A stretch of 64,000 nt of DNA from Methylocystis sp. (GCA_002929055.1 PERY01000001.1:24855-88854), one strand, 5' to 3'; shown: positions 40,311 to 51,096, counted from the stretch's first letter. Notes: generated by a model not told the origin, from the letters alone. A program made the numbers and translations.

Positions 40311-40331
40311 ATTTTCGCTAGGCTTGCCCCC

Positions 40332-41213
40332 TCACCGCGTCGGCGTCGGCGTGCCGCTTCTGTAATCGTAAAACCCGCGCTGGGTCTTCTTGCCGAGCCA
40401 GCCGGCCTCGACATATTTCACGAGCAGCGGGCAGGGGCGGTATTTCGTGTCCGCAAGGCCCTCGTGCAGCACCTGCATCACCGAAAGGCAGGTGTCGAGC
40501 CCGATGAAATCGGCGAGCTGCAGCGGGCCCATCGGGTGGTTGGCGCCGAGCTTCATGGCGGTGTCGATGGCCTCGACCGAGCCGACGCCCTCATAAAGCG
40601 TGTAGATCGCCTCATTGATCATCGGCAGCAGGATGCGGTTGACGATGAAGGCGGGGAAATCCTCCGCGACCGTCACCGTCTTGCCGAGCTTTTTGCAGAA
40701 GGTCTTTGATTCCTCGAAGGTCGCGTCGTCCGTCGCGATGCCGCGGATGAGCTCCACCAGCGCCATTCGCGGCACCGGATTCATGAAGTGGATGCCGATG
40801 AAGCGCTCCGGCCGGCCGGTGATGGCGGCGAGGCGCGTGATGGAGATCGACGAAGTGTTGGAGGCGATGATCGCGTCGGACTTCACGGCGCGCGCGACGT
40901 CGGTGAGGATCTTGCGCTTGAGCTCTTCGTTCTCGGTCGCGGCCTCGATCACGATGTCGCAGTCGCCGAAGTCCTGGATCGCGGGCGCGGAGCCAAGGTG
41001 CGGAAGCGCGGCCTCCACGGCGTCGGCGGCCAGGAAGCCGCGCTCGACGGACTTCTTCATCTGCACGCCGATGTCGTCCAGCCCGGCGGCGATCCGCTCG
41101 GGCGTAACGTCGTTCAACGCGACGTCATAGCCGGCCAGAGCGCAGACATGCGCGATGCCCTTGCCCATCTGGCCCGCGCCGATCACGCCGACTTTACGAA
41201 TTTCGAAGCTCAT
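40332..41213 (-). CDS. 3-hydroxybutyryl-CoA dehydrogenase (3-hydroxyacyl-CoA dehydrogenase family)
   Basis: Oxidises 3-hydroxyacyl-CoA with NAD(P). 293 residues, the compact short-chain form: VGVIGAGQMGKGIAHVCA (NAD fold), IEAATENEELK, SNTSSISITRLA, catalytic His in GIHFMNPVP, VEDFPAFIVNRI-type VAEDFPAFIVNRILLPM and the C-terminal GPLQLADFIGLD. ATG 41213 (MSFEIRKV) is the family start. It sits downstream of etfBA on the same strand, which fits acyl-CoA oxidation or butyrate/PHB metabolism. Confidence 0.93.
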   Translation of the reverse strand: MSFEIRKVGVIGAGQMGKGIAHVCALAGYDVALNDVTPERIAAGLDDIGVQMKKSVERGFLAADAVEAALPHLGSAPAIQDFGDCDIVIEAATENEELKRKILTDVARAVKSDAIIASNTSSISITRLAAITGRPERFIGIHFMNPVPRMALVELIRGIATDDATFEESKTFCKKLGKTVTVAEDFPAFIVNRILLPMINEAIYTLYEGVGSVEAIDTAMKLGANHPMGPLQLADFIGLDTCLSVMQVLHEGLADTKYRPCPLLVKYVEAGWLGKKTQRGFYDYRSGTPTPTR

Positions 41214-41356
41214 AGTTCGAACACCATAGCGAGAGGACCGCCGACAAAGGGCGGGACGGCTGCGATGCAAATGCGACCACGTTGCACTGCAATATAACGC
41301 GCGTTCGGGCCGAAAGAAAACTGGTAAGCTTGGAAAAAGTCGCGCTTAAGCTCGCG

Positions 41357-41381
41357 CGCCGCCCGGGCTGGCCGGGCGGCG
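41357..41381. terminator. GC-rich hairpin after etfA
   Basis: CGCCGCCCGG (41357-41366) and CCGGGCGGCG (41372-41381) form a 10-bp perfect stem 16 bp past the etfA stop. No T-run follows, so termination efficiency is uncertain. Confidence 0.5.
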
Positions 41382-41396
41382 AAGGTCGATCGGGAA

Positions 41397-42341
41397 TTAC
41401 TTGCCTAGCTTGGCGAGTTCCGCGTCGAGTTCGGGGATCGCCTGGAAGAGGTCGGCGACGAGGCCGAAGTCCGCGACCTGGAAGATCGGCGCCTCCTCGT
41501 CCTTGTTGATGGCGACGATGATCTTGGAGTCCTTCATCCCGGCGAGATGCTGGATCGCGCCCGAGATGCCGACAGCGACGTATAGCTCCGGCGCCACCGC
41601 CTTGCCGGTCTGGCCGACCTGAAGATCATTGGGGGCGTAGCCGGCGTCGACCGCGGCGCGCGAGGCGCCGATGGCGGCGTTGAGCTTCGTTGCGACCGGG
41701 TCCAGCACCTTCTGGAAATTCTCGGCGGAGCCGAGCGCGCGCCCACCCGAGATGATGATGCGGGCCGAGGTCAGTTCGGGCCGCTCGGACTTCGCAAGCT
41801 CCTCGCTCTTGAAGGAGGAGACGCCCGGGTTGGCGGCGGAGCCGATGGCCTCCACCGGAGCCGAGCCGCCCTCGGGCGCGGCGGCGAAGGCCGTGGTGCG
41901 CACGGTGACGACCTTCCTGGCGTCCCTGGCGCGGACCGTCTGCACGGCGTTGCCGGCGTAGATCGGGCGCTCGAAGGTGTCGGGCGAGACGACCTTGATG
42001 ATGTCCGACACCTGGGCGACGTCGAGCAGCGCGGCGACGCGCGGCAGCACGTTCTTGGTGGCGCTGGTCGAAGGCGCGAGGATCACGTCGTAGGACGGCG
42101 CGAGGCCCAGGATGAGCGCCGCGACCGGCTCGGCCAGCATATGGTCGAGCGAGGCGTCGGCGGCGTAGAGCACCTTTTCCACGCCCGAAAGCTTGGCCGC
42201 CGAAGCCGCCGCGCCATCGAGGCCCGGGCCGACGACGAGGATATGGACGGGGCCGCCGATCTGCGACGCGGCGGTCAGCGCCTTGGCGGTCGCGGGCGCG
42301 AGCGCGCCATTGCTGGTTTCGGCGAGAAGCAGAATGGCCAT
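41397..42341 (-). CDS. etfA: Electron transfer flavoprotein alpha subunit
   Basis: 314 residues: an N-terminal [14 protein letters not shown] domain and the C-terminal FAD-binding domain with [55 protein letters not shown] and [19 protein letters not shown] collects electrons from acyl-CoA and related dehydrogenases and passes them to ETF:quinone oxidoreductase. The ATG at 42341 directly follows the etfB stop. Forms the etfBA pair. Confidence 0.96.
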   Translation of the reverse strand: MAILLLAETSNGALAPATAKALTAASQIGGPVHILVVGPGLDGAAASAAKLSGVEKVLYAADASLDHMLAEPVAALILGLAPSYDVILAPSTSATKNVLPRVAALLDVAQVSDIIKVVSPDTFERPIYAGNAVQTVRARDARKVVTVRTTAFAAAPEGGSAPVEAIGSAANPGVSSFKSEELAKSERPELTSARIIISGGRALGSAENFQKVLDPVATKLNAAIGASRAAVDAGYAPNDLQVGQTGKAVAPELYVAVGISGAIQHLAGMKDSKIIVAINKDEEAPIFQVADFGLVADLFQAIPELDAELAKLGK

Positions 42342-42342
42342 A

Positions 42343-43089
42343 TCAGAGAACTCCCGCTTCCTTGAGTTTGGAGACGAGCTCGGCGACCGAGCCGACCTTG
42401 ACGCCCGCGGCGCGGGTGGCCGGGGCCGCGGTCTTGAGGACTTCAAGGCGCGGCGCAATGTCGACGCCGTAGTCGGACGGCGCCTTGACGGCGACTTCCT
42501 TCTTCTTCGCCTTGATGATGTTGGGCAGCGAGGCGTAGCGCGGCTCGTTGAGGCGAAGGTCCGTAGTGACCACCGCCGGGAGCTTCAGGCTCACCGTCTG
42601 CAGGCCGCCGTCGATCTCGCGCGTCACATCCACCGAGCCGTCCGTCAGATCGACCTTGGACGCGAAAGTGCCCTGGCCCCAGCCAAGCAGCGCGGCGAGC
42701 ATCTGGCCGGTCTGGTTGCTGTCGTCGTCGATCGCCTGTTTGCCGAGAACCACGAGGCCCGGCTGCTCCTCGGCCACGATCCTGGCGAGGATCTTGGCGA
42801 CCGCCAGCGGCTCGACCGTCTCGTCGGTCTTGACCAGGATCCCGCGGTCGGCGCCCATGGCGAGGGCGGTGCGCAGCGTCTCGTCGGCCTTGGCCGGGCC
42901 GATGGAAACGACCACGACTTCCGCCGCCTTGCCGGCTTCCTTCAGGCGCAGCGCCTCCTCGACGGCGATTTCGTCGAAGGGGTTCATCGACATTTTGACA
43001 TTGGCGAGATCGACGCCCGAGCCGTCCGGCTTGACCCGGATTTTCACATTGTAGTCGACGACCCGTTTGACGGGCACGAGAATTTTCAT
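42343..43089 (-). CDS. etfB: Electron transfer flavoprotein beta subunit
   Basis: 248 residues beginning [56 protein letters not shown] (AMP site) and the recognition-loop region [19 protein letters not shown] are family markers. It binds AMP and pairs with EtfA. The ATG at 43089 is the family start; the upstream in-frame codons are not homologous. Confidence 0.96.
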   Translation of the reverse strand: MKILVPVKRVVDYNVKIRVKPDGSGVDLANVKMSMNPFDEIAVEEALRLKEAGKAAEVVVVSIGPAKADETLRTALAMGADRGILVKTDETVEPLAVAKILARIVAEEQPGLVVLGKQAIDDDSNQTGQMLAALLGWGQGTFASKVDLTDGSVDVTREIDGGLQTVSLKLPAVVTTDLRLNEPRYASLPNIIKAKKKEVAVKAPSDYGVDIAPRLEVLKTAAPATRAAGVKVGSVAELVSKLKEAGVL

Positions 43090-43237
43090 CGCGCGACCTC
43101 TGGAGATGACTGCGGACGCCCTGCGCCCCGCGAGCAAAACTGTCGCGGTCTGGTAGCGGGGGCCGCGGGAAGTGTCAAACCTACCGCGCGCTGCAAAAAA
43201 GAGGGGACAGGTTTTTCGCGCGGCGCGCGCGGCGTCC

Positions 43238-44089
43238 TCAACCTTCGGAGCCGGTTTCCTCCGGCGGGACAGCTTCGGGCTCCGCTTTTGGCTCCCTGGG
43301 CCGTTCATGCGCGCTGCGGTCGAAAAGCGGGTGTTTGCGCCGCTTGAAGATCGGCGTGAGAGCGAGCCCGGCGAGAATGCCGCCGACATGGGCCGTCCAG
43401 GCCACCTTGCTCTCGCCGCCGCCCCAGCTCGCGTTCAGCAGCTGCAGCACGATCCAGGCGCCGATGAACAGGAAGGCGGAGGCGTGAAAGGAGAAGAGCG
43501 GCGGCCGCAGCCCCATGAGGCGCTGCGTCGGCGCGCGGCCGCGGTCCGCGCTCAGCGTCACGATCCAGAAAGGAAACATCACAAAAGTCAGCGGCGGGAA
43601 GAAGCCGACGATCGTCGCGCGGGGATAGAGCAGCAGGAAGGCCGCGCAGACGCCCGAGATGGCGCTGGAGGCCCCCACCAGCGGCGTGATGGATTGCGGC
43701 GTGGCGTAAATATAGAAGACGCCGGCGACGACGCCGCAGGAAAGATAGAAAAGGAGGTAATGGAGCGAACCCATCGCGTCTTCGACATTGTCGCCAAAGA
43801 CATAGAGAAAGAGCATGTTGCTCGCCAGATGCAGCAGCGACGAATGAAAGAACAGCGAAGTGACGAGGGTCAGCGGCGCCGGGGGGCCGACGATCCAGTC
43901 CGCGAGATTGGCCTCGCCGAAGAGGATGCGCGGGATGATCGCAAAGCCCCGCGCGATGGTCAGGGGATCGCCGAAGGCCTCGCTGTAAACGGCGAGGAAA
44001 ACTGCGACATTCACCGCAATCAGCGCCCAGTTGGCGATCGGCCGCTTGAGATGGCGCAAAGGCGCGTCGTCGTAGAGCGGCATCACCAT
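43238..44089 (-). CDS. Rhomboid-family intramembrane serine protease
   Basis: 283 residues, about six helices. The catalytic Ser is in [10 protein letters not shown] and the His in [24 protein letters not shown] supplies the conserved His/Asn of the oxyanion region. The C-terminal tail is charged and Pro/Glu-rich ([16 protein letters not shown]). It would cleave membrane-spanning substrates in the inner membrane. Two ATGs (44089, 44083) are possible. Confidence 0.9.
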   Translation of the reverse strand: MVMPLYDDAPLRHLKRPIANWALIAVNVAVFLAVYSEAFGDPLTIARGFAIIPRILFGEANLADWIVGPPAPLTLVTSLFFHSSLLHLASNMLFLYVFGDNVEDAMGSLHYLLFYLSCGVVAGVFYIYATPQSITPLVGASSAISGVCAAFLLLYPRATIVGFFPPLTFVMFPFWIVTLSADRGRAPTQRLMGLRPPLFSFHASAFLFIGAWIVLQLLNASWGGGESKVAWTAHVGGILAGLALTPIFKRRKHPLFDRSAHERPREPKAEPEAVPPEETGSEG

Positions 44090-44145
44090 GGAGCGTTCCT
44101 CGCTGTCGTTTTTGAGAAACTAACATAGGCGCAAAGCCGCCGCTG

Positions 44146-45573
44146 TCACCTCCGCCCGAGACGCGTCCGCAGCCAGGCGAGCGCATGGGTGCGGAGCCCG
44201 GCGATGTCGAAGGCGGCGACCATCGCCGCATAGATCGCGGCGCCGACGAGAATCTGAGCGAACATGGTGAAGAACCCCGGCGGCATCGCGCGCATGGGCA
44301 TGAGCGCCAGAAACATCGCGCCCGTCCCGACCACGGCGGCGAAGAGATCCCAGAAGGAGGGCCAGACCGGCTGGGCGCGCATGGCGAACCAGATGGTGAC
44401 GCCGAGCGCGGCGACATAGCCGGCGGCCTGGGCGATGGTGAGATTGGAAGCGTCCTTCCCCCACGGCAGAAGGAAAAGAAGAAGCAGCGACGCCGCGACG
44501 GCTGTGAGCGCCGCGACAATGAGCGGCGCGGTGCGCTTGCTAATCTGAAAGACGGGGTTGACGCCGAAATTCAGGAAGCTCATCGCAAAGAGGCCAGGCA
44601 ACAAAAGTCCGAGGTAATGCCCGAAGGGTCCGCGAAATTGCGCAGGCACGATCAATGCCTCGACCGATGGCAAGATCAGCCAGACGCCGGCGCATGCGGG
44701 CAGCAGGAACGCGAAGACGACGCCCATGTTGTGCGCGACCTGCTCGCGCGCGCGGTCTTCGCCATGTTCTTCATGCGCAGCCACGGCGATCTGGAACAGC
44801 AAGACGTCCAGCGCCGAGCCGAAGGCCATGACGGCGCGCATGCCGATGTCATAGGCGAGCGAGAACTGGCCCGTCTCCGCGAAATCGAAAACGCTGGCGA
44901 CGATGGAGCGTGCGGCGAGCGGCATCGCCTGGTACAGCAGATGCGCCGCGACGATTGGCGCGCTATAGGCCATGAGCCCCTTCACCGTCTCGGTCCTGGC
45001 GTCCATGCAATGCACGCCGGGGTCGCGCAGCGCCGCGCGGCTGAGAAGGACAGTGCCGAAGAGACTCGCGACGCCGCCCGCGAGCGCCACCCCCGCCGAA
45101 TGGAAGAGAAAGGCGCCGCCGCCGATGAGGATCAGCGAGAGGAGATTTTTGACGAGCACGAGCCGGCCATAGGCGCTATCCTCAAATCGCGCGCGGGCGA
45201 GCGCCGTCGAATAGTCGAAGAGTCCATTCGCCGTCGCGGTGAGCAGCGCAAGAAGGATCAGCTCGCTGTCGAAGTCGAGCTCCGGACCAATGAGCGAGTA
45301 GAGAAAGGTGGCGATGACGAGAAGCGCCGTGATGGCGACGAACGACGAGCCCAGAGTCGATCGGATGATGGGATCGCTTTCGCGCGTGCGCTGCGAATAG
45401 AAGCGCGTGGCGGAGAGGCGCAGCCAATCATAGAGCGCCGTCTGCACGACCACGGCGATGGAGAATGCGAGCGCGAAGCGTCCATACTCCTCCGGCCCGA
45501 GAAACTTGGCCACCAGCAGTCCAATAAGGAAATTCGCCGCCGTATTGGCGAGGAAGGCGAGGAGGACTTTCAA
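44146..45573 (-). CDS. Polysaccharide/lipid flippase (Wzx/MOP superfamily)
   Basis: 475 residues with about 12-14 hydrophobic segments and a family N-terminus ANTAANFLIGLLVAKFLGPEEYG, typical of O-antigen or exopolysaccharide flippases. There is no glycosyltransferase cluster around it, so the cargo is unknown. The start appears to be TTG at 45573 (MKVLLAFLAN), which abuts the REP-like repeat at 45576-45709, so the ribosome-binding site would lie in that GGAGGGGG-rich element. The next rhomboid gene is about 55 bp downstream. Confidence 0.85.
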   Translation of the reverse strand: MKVLLAFLANTAANFLIGLLVAKFLGPEEYGRFALAFSIAVVVQTALYDWLRLSATRFYSQRTRESDPIIRSTLGSSFVAITALLVIATFLYSLIGPELDFDSELILLALLTATANGLFDYSTALARARFEDSAYGRLVLVKNLLSLILIGGGAFLFHSAGVALAGGVASLFGTVLLSRAALRDPGVHCMDARTETVKGLMAYSAPIVAAHLLYQAMPLAARSIVASVFDFAETGQFSLAYDIGMRAVMAFGSALDVLLFQIAVAAHEEHGEDRAREQVAHNMGVVFAFLLPACAGVWLILPSVEALIVPAQFRGPFGHYLGLLLPGLFAMSFLNFGVNPVFQISKRTAPLIVAALTAVAASLLLLFLLPWGKDASNLTIAQAAGYVAALGVTIWFAMRAQPVWPSFWDLFAAVVGTGAMFLALMPMRAMPPGFFTMFAQILVGAAIYAAMVAAFDIAGLRTHALAWLRTRLGRR

Positions 45574-45575
45574 GA

Positions 45576-45709
45576 GGAGCCCCCTCCCTTTCCCTCCCCC
45601 GCTCCGCGGGAGAGGGGATGCTCACGATCAGCGTGAGCAACTTCATCAACACATGTCGGGCCATGACTCCCTCTCCCGCGAAGCGGGGGAGGGCTGGGGA
45701 GGGGGCAGC
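45576..45709. repeat. REP/BIME-like inverted repeat pair
   Basis: Two copies of a ~43-bp element face each other: minus-strand 45618-45576 and plus-strand 45667-45709. Both read CTCTCCCGC-n-AGCGGGGGAGGG and end in GGAGGGGGC. A small hairpin, GCTCACG (45620-45626) with CGTGAGC (45632-45638), sits between. This kind of palindromic intergenic element is found repeatedly in GC-rich proteobacterial genomes. It fills the ileS/flippase gap. Confidence 0.65.
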
Positions 45710-45739
45710 CCGGTTTCGCGCGCGCGTCCATCTTCTCGC

Positions 45740-48715
45740 TTACGCGCCCCAACGATCAAGCGCCGCAAGTTCGCGCAGCGCCTGCGCGTCGCGCGGCGTA
45801 ACGTCGGGATAGTCGGGCTCCGCCGTCGCGGGGTCGAAATATTTCCACGACCGCGCGCATTTCACGCCACTCGCGCGGCCAGGGACGACGGCGACGCCCT
45901 TGACCTCGGGGAGGCGGAAGGCGTCCGCGGAGCCCTCGCCCGTCTCGATCGCGATGCCGGAGACGATGCAGATTTCCGCAAAATCCACGCCGTCGAGCGC
46001 GGCGCGCAAATGGCCGTCGGCGATGTAGACTGTCGGCGCGGCTTCAAGCGAGGAGCCGATGCGCTTTTGCGCGCGTTCGATTTCCAGCGCGCCGGTCACG
46101 ACGGAGCGGATGGCGCGGACTTTCTCCCATTTCTCCGCCAGCGCCTCGTCGCGCCAATGCGACGGGATGTCGGGGAAGCTTTCGACATGCACCGACACGT
46201 CGCCCGGATAGCGCGCGAGCCAGGCCTCTTCCGCCGTAAAGACGAGGATCGGCGCGAGCCATGTGGTCACGCTGCGGAAGATCCGCTCGATGACCGCGAG
46301 CGACGATTTGCGTTTTGCGCTCGACGGCGGCTCGCAATAAAGCGCATCCTTGCGGATGTCGAAATAGAAGGCCGAGAGATCGCTCGTCATGAAGGGCGTG
46401 AGCAGCGCGACGACTTTCTTGTAATCGTACGCCGCATAGGCAGAGCGGATTTGCGCGTCCATCTCGACGAGACGATGCAGCATGAGCCGCTCGAGTTCGC
46501 TCGCGTGCTCCAGCGCCGCGTCGTCGCCCGGCTCGTAATGCGCCAGCGCGCCGATCATCCAGCGCAGCGTGTTGCGCAATTTGCGATAGAGATCGACGAA
46601 GGTCTTGAGGATCTCAGGGCCGACGCGCAGATCGTCGGCGTAGTCCGACGCCGCGACCCACAGGCGCAGAATGTCGGCGCCGGAATCCGCGATGACCTTT
46701 TGCGGCGCGACGACATTGCCGAGGGACTTCGACATCTTGCGGCCCTTCTCGTCCAGCACGAAGCCATGCGTCAACACGGCGTCATAGGGCGCGCGCCCGC
46801 GCGTGCCGCAGCTTTCGAGAAGAGACGAATGGAACCAGCCGCGATGCTGGTCCGAGCCTTCGAGATACATCACCTCGTCGTCGCCGCCATCGCGCTTGCG
46901 GTGAATGCCGGCGAGCGCCGGGAAGTTATCGGGATCGTCCAGCACGAAGGCGTGCGTCGAGCCTGAATCGAACCAGACGTCGAGAACGTCGGCGACTTTC
47001 TCGTAGTCATTCGGATCGTAATCCGGGGCCAGGAATCTCTCGGCCGCGCGCGTCTCGTACCAGGCGTCCGCGCCTTCCTTCTCGTAGGCTTCGACAATGC
47101 GTTCGTTCACACGCGGATCGACGAGAATCTCGTGCGTGCCCTTTTTCACGAAGACGGCGATCGGCACGCCCCAGGCGCGCTGGCGCGAGACGACCCAGTC
47201 CGGGCGATTGGCGATCATGCCGCGGATGCGGTTCTCGCCCGCGGCGGGGGTCCATTGGGTGCGGGAGATTTCTTCCAAAGCGATGGCGCGCAGCGTCGGC
47301 GCATTGGCGCCCGCGCCGCTCACCGGCTTGTCCATCGCAATGAACCATTGCGGCGTATTGCGGAAGATCACCGGCTTCTTCGAGCGCCAGCTATGCGGAT
47401 ACTGGTGCTTAAGCCGCCCGCGCGCGATGAGATTGCCCGCCTTGACGAGCTCGGCCATCACGGCTTCATTCGCGTCGCCCTTCTCGCCCTTTTCGGTGAG
47501 CACGCGCTTGCCGGAAAAGCCCGGCGCTTCCTTCGTATAGAAGCCGTCCTCGTCCACCGTATAGGGAATGCGCGTGTCGATGCCGCTCTCGGCGAGGCGG
47601 CGGCCATTGGCCATCCAGATGTCGAAGTCCTCGCGGCCGTGGCCGGGCGCGGTATGCACGAAGCCCGTGCCCGCGTCGTCGGTGACGTGATCGCCGTCGA
47701 ACAGCGGCACGTCGAAGACATAATTGAGATGCGCGAGCGGATGGGCGCAGACGAGGTCCGCGAGTTGCGACGCGGGCACGTCGCGCAGCCGCTCGAAACC
47801 CTCGACCTTCGCCGCTCTGAAAACATCGCCCGCGAGCTTGTCGGCCAGAATGAACTTGGCGCCGGGGAAGGCCCAGTTGTTGTCGGCCGCCTGCGTCACG
47901 CGATAGAGGCCGTAAGAGATTTTAGATGAGAAGCTGATCGCGCGATTGCCCGGCAGCGTCCAGGGGGTCGTCGTCCAGATGACGACGCGCGCGTCGGAGA
48001 GATCGCCCTGCGCGCCGCGCGGGATCGGGAAGGCCACCCACACGGTGTCGCTGGTGTGGTCCTCATATTCCACTTCCGCTTCCGCGAGCGCCGTCTTCTC
48101 GACGACAGACCACATCACCGGCTTGGAGCCGCGATAGAGCAGGCCGTTCTCGGCGAATTTCATGATCTCGCGTGCGATGATCGCCTCGGCCGGAAAGGCC
48201 ATCGTCGCATAGGGATGGTCCCATTCGCCGGCGACGCCGAGACGCTTGAACTCCTCGCGCTGAATGGAGAGCCAGTTCTCGGCATAGGCGCGGCATTCGC
48301 GGCGGAACGCGATCATTTCCTCGGGCTGCGCGAAGTCCGGCTTCTTCTTTCCTAAAGCGCGGTAGTTCTCTTCCTCGATCTTCCATTCGATCGGCAGGCC
48401 GTGGCAGTCCCAGCCCGGCACATAGACGCAATCCTTGCCGGTCATGCGCTGGCTGCGCGTGACGACGTCCTTGAGGATCTTGTTCAGCGCATGGCCGATA
48501 TGGATATTGCCATTGGCGTAGGGCGGGCCGTCGTGCAGCGTGAATTTCGGCCGGCCTTTCGCCGCCTCGCGCATCTTCTGGTTGAGCCCGATCTCCTCCC
48601 AGCGCTTCAGAAACTCCGGTTCGCGCTGCGGCAGGCCGGCGCGCATGGGGAAATCCGTGACGGGGAGGTAGAGGCTCTTGGAATAGTCGGGCCCTTTGGG
48701 CGTTTCGTCGTTCAT
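45740..48715 (-). CDS. ileS: Isoleucyl-tRNA synthetase
   Basis: Charges tRNA-Ile. 991 residues with class I motifs [16 protein letters not shown] and KMSKSLGN, the editing domain ([15 protein letters not shown]) and [12 protein letters not shown]. The C-terminal zinc knuckle of many bacterial enzymes is degenerate: CARSW in place of CxxCW and TPRDAQ in place of a second Cys pair. Starts [18 protein letters not shown] at the ATG at 48715. Confidence 0.96.
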   Translation of the reverse strand: MNDETPKGPDYSKSLYLPVTDFPMRAGLPQREPEFLKRWEEIGLNQKMREAAKGRPKFTLHDGPPYANGNIHIGHALNKILKDVVTRSQRMTGKDCVYVPGWDCHGLPIEWKIEEENYRALGKKKPDFAQPEEMIAFRRECRAYAENWLSIQREEFKRLGVAGEWDHPYATMAFPAEAIIAREIMKFAENGLLYRGSKPVMWSVVEKTALAEAEVEYEDHTSDTVWVAFPIPRGAQGDLSDARVVIWTTTPWTLPGNRAISFSSKISYGLYRVTQAADNNWAFPGAKFILADKLAGDVFRAAKVEGFERLRDVPASQLADLVCAHPLAHLNYVFDVPLFDGDHVTDDAGTGFVHTAPGHGREDFDIWMANGRRLAESGIDTRIPYTVDEDGFYTKEAPGFSGKRVLTEKGEKGDANEAVMAELVKAGNLIARGRLKHQYPHSWRSKKPVIFRNTPQWFIAMDKPVSGAGANAPTLRAIALEEISRTQWTPAAGENRIRGMIANRPDWVVSRQRAWGVPIAVFVKKGTHEILVDPRVNERIVEAYEKEGADAWYETRAAERFLAPDYDPNDYEKVADVLDVWFDSGSTHAFVLDDPDNFPALAGIHRKRDGGDDEVMYLEGSDQHRGWFHSSLLESCGTRGRAPYDAVLTHGFVLDEKGRKMSKSLGNVVAPQKVIADSGADILRLWVAASDYADDLRVGPEILKTFVDLYRKLRNTLRWMIGALAHYEPGDDAALEHASELERLMLHRLVEMDAQIRSAYAAYDYKKVVALLTPFMTSDLSAFYFDIRKDALYCEPPSSAKRKSSLAVIERIFRSVTTWLAPILVFTAEEAWLARYPGDVSVHVESFPDIPSHWRDEALAEKWEKVRAIRSVVTGALEIERAQKRIGSSLEAAPTVYIADGHLRAALDGVDFAEICIVSGIAIETGEGSADAFRLPEVKGVAVVPGRASGVKCARSWKYFDPATAEPDYPDVTPRDAQALRELAALDRWGA

Positions 48716-48917
48716 TGGCTCGAAAACCGGGATCGGGCGGGGCCGGGACGGCCGGCAAGGTCCGCGTCACATAAAGGATTTGGATGGAAGCGCCAATTGC
48801 GGCGCTGGAACCCGGACCCCGCGCGAGACAGCGGTCTCAAGTGCGGGCCGGGCCGGTAATTCGAAGGGCGTTCTGACGCATGCCGCTGTTTTAGCAGCAA
48901 GGAACCGGCTTCGAAAG

Positions 48918-49859
48918 TCACGCCGCGAAGAAATAGCGGGTCAGGTGGAAGAACACCGGGGCCGAGAAGCAGACGCTGTCCAGCCTGTCGAGCACGCCGC
49001 CGTGGCCCTTCACCGAACGGCCCCAGTCCTTGACCCCCATGGAGCGCTTCACCGCCGAGAGCGACAGGCCGCCGAAAAAGCCCATCGCGACGATCGCCGC
49101 GGCCATGCCCGCCGCCTGAAGCGGGCTGAACGGCGTGATCCAGAACAGCCCCGCCCCGAGCAAGGTCGCCGCCGCGCCGCCGCCGACCAGGCCCTCGACG
49201 GTCTTGGAGGGGCTGACATTGGGCGCGATCTTGCGCTTTCCGAAGAGCTTGCCGGAGACATATTGGGCGACGTCCGAAAACTGGACGACGGTGATCAGGA
49301 AGAACAGCAGCAGGAAGCTCTGCCCCTCATAGCCGGGAATATTCAGCATGGTCAGCGCCGGGGCGTGGCTGATGGCGTAGACGGTGAGCATCAGGGCCCA
49401 TTGCACGCGCGCGACGCGCAGCAGAAAGTCGTTCACGTCGCCGGCGAGCGCCGCGAGGATCGGCACCAGCAGGAAGCCGTAGACGGGCACGAGGATGGAG
49501 AACAGCCCGTACCAATCCAGGCCGATCAGAAGATATTGCAGCGGCAGCAGCACATAGAAGGCTCCGATCAGCGACAGATTGTCGGTGGGGCGCGTCGGGG
49601 TGAGCGAGACGAATTCGCGCAGCGTGTAGAAGGACGACAGCGCGAAGAGAACCAGCGTAGCCGTGCGTCCGAGAAGGAAGCTCGCAAGGAAAATCGCGAT
49701 CATCGCCCACCAGGCGTCGATGCGGTCGTTGAGATTCTGGATCGTCTCCTTTTGCGCTTCGCTCGCGCGGCCCGCCAGCGCGCGGCCGACGACGGTCGCA
49801 ATCGCGAGAACGACGAAGACGCCGCCAAACAGTGCGTAGATTTTCTGCTGGGGCGTCAT
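48918..49859 (-). CDS. Phosphatidate cytidylyltransferase (CdsA family)
   Basis: 313 residues, about eight helices, ending with the family signature region (KTVEGLVGGGAAATLLGAGL, then SVKRSMGVKDWGRSVKGHGGVLDRLDSV). It makes CDP-diacylglycerol from phosphatidate and CTP. It is the last of a three-gene set, plsC ahead of it with no gap. It is probably not the main housekeeping cdsA, which in Proteobacteria is usually found with uppS and dxr, absent here. Confidence 0.9.
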   Translation of the reverse strand: MTPQQKIYALFGGVFVVLAIATVVGRALAGRASEAQKETIQNLNDRIDAWWAMIAIFLASFLLGRTATLVLFALSSFYTLREFVSLTPTRPTDNLSLIGAFYVLLPLQYLLIGLDWYGLFSILVPVYGFLLVPILAALAGDVNDFLLRVARVQWALMLTVYAISHAPALTMLNIPGYEGQSFLLLFFLITVVQFSDVAQYVSGKLFGKRKIAPNVSPSKTVEGLVGGGAAATLLGAGLFWITPFSPLQAAGMAAAIVAMGFFGGLSLSAVKRSMGVKDWGRSVKGHGGVLDRLDSVCFSAPVFFHLTRYFFAA

Positions 49860-50453
49860 TTACGAGAGCCCCGCGACCGCCGAACGGGCGCGTTCGAGAA
49901 AACCGGCCTTGTCCTCGCCATTGATGCGCGCGATCGGCGCGCCGAAATGCACCTCGCAGGAAATGGGGACCGGCAGCAGCGCGCCTTTGGGGAAGGCGCG
50001 CGAGGGGTTCTTCAGATAGACGGGGGCGAGCTCTACATCCGGAAAATCGCAGGCGAGCTGATAGAGCCCCGATTTGAAGGGGCCGGGCAGAAGGCCATCG
50101 CTGCGGGTGCCTTCGGGAAAGATGATGAGCGAACGCCCGGCGCGAAGTTTCTCGCGCAATGGTTCGAGCGTTTCGTCGCGTTTGCCGCCCGAGCGATCGA
50201 TCAGGACCGCGTCGAGCGCCCTGGTCGCGATGAGGCTGCGCAAGTCGCCGCGTCCCCAATAGTCGGCCGCCGCAACCGGATGCGTGACGCCGCGCAGCGC
50301 GTCGGGCAGCGCCGCCCAGATCAAGAGCGTGTCCAGATGGCTCGAGTGATTGGCGAAATAGAGCCGGGGGCGGACGTCCTGCGAGAGGCCGCGCCAGACG
50401 GGATGCCCGCCCACGAGAAAGCGCGTGAGGCCGATGAGCGCGAGATCAATCAC
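49860..50453 (-). CDS. 1-acyl-sn-glycerol-3-phosphate acyltransferase (PlsC family)
   Basis: 197 residues with the acyltransferase motifs NHSSHLDTLL (H-x4-D) and FPEGTRSDG. It converts lysophosphatidate to phosphatidate, or acylates a related lysolipid. The start is GTG at 50453, overlapping the CDP-alcohol phosphotransferase gene by 8 bp; its stop abuts the cdsA-like ATG. Membrane attachment is likely through its N-terminal hydrophobic stretch. Confidence 0.9.
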   Translation of the reverse strand: MIDLALIGLTRFLVGGHPVWRGLSQDVRPRLYFANHSSHLDTLLIWAALPDALRGVTHPVAAADYWGRGDLRSLIATRALDAVLIDRSGGKRDETLEPLREKLRAGRSLIIFPEGTRSDGLLPGPFKSGLYQLACDFPDVELAPVYLKNPSRAFPKGALLPVPISCEVHFGAPIARINGEDKAGFLERARSAVAGLS

Positions 50454-51096
50454 GCGCCGCTCCTTCGAGTTCGCCGGCGATGGCGCGCAGGCGCGTCACG
50501 CAGGTCGCCGCCGAACCGATCGCGATTGCGGACGCCGCGACGAAGAGCGCGTAGCCCCCGGCGTGGAACTGCGCCTCGATCAGCGCCAGCACGCAGGCGC
50601 CCGTGAGAAGCGCCATGCGGTGCGGCTTCGCCAGCGGCCCGCGGAAGTCCTGCGGCAGGCCGAGCGACCCGCCCAGCGCACGGATGTAAGCCGTGAGCGC
50701 CGCGAGCAGCGCGCCGAGCCATCCAAGCAAGCCGGCGCCAGCGGCGTAGCCGAGCGCGACGATGAAGAGGCTGTCGGCGATGCGGTCCGGAACTTCGTTG
50801 TAAAGGCCGCCCAGCGGCCCGCCGCGCCCGCCTTCGACCGCAACCATGCCGTCGAGGAGATTGCACAGCAGCCGGAGCTGGACGCAGGCCGCCGCGACGA
50901 GAAACAGCCAGGGCGAAGCGGGCGCGGCGAGAAGCGCGAGCGCGCCGACCGCCGCGAAGCCGACGCTCGCCACCGAAATCTGATCGGGCGTGACCGGCGT
51001 GCGCAGCAGCGCCTCGGTCAGCCGGCGCGCGAGTCGAGTGTCGCGCGTCGCGAGCGGACGGCGCGCCTCTGGCGGCGTTTCCTGTTGTTCGGGCAT
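50446..51096 (-). CDS. CDP-alcohol phosphatidyltransferase family membrane protein, divergent active site
   Basis: 216 residues with about six helices. The catalytic region reads LCNLLDGMVAVEGGRGGPLG followed by GLYNEVPDRIAD. The family consensus is DG-x2-AR-x8-G-x3-D-x3-D; the AR is replaced by AV and the later Asp spacing is irregular, so a non-standard alcohol acceptor or altered mechanism is possible. It leads an operon with PlsC and CdsA, giving acyltransfer, CDP activation and head-group transfer in sequence. Product lipid unknown. Confidence 0.8.
   Translation of the reverse strand: MPEQQETPPEARRPLATRDTRLARRLTEALLRTPVTPDQISVASVGFAAVGALALLAAPASPWLFLVAAACVQLRLLCNLLDGMVAVEGGRGGPLGGLYNEVPDRIADSLFIVALGYAAGAGLLGWLGALLAALTAYIRALGGSLGLPQDFRGPLAKPHRMALLTGACVLALIEAQFHAGGYALFVAASAIAIGSAATCVTRLRAIAGELEGAARD

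Noticed and set aside
48696..50606. Plus-strand 636-codon frame across cdsA/plsC
   Set aside because: It crosses three well-supported minus-strand genes and looks like Arg/Glu/Gln-rich shadow sequence.
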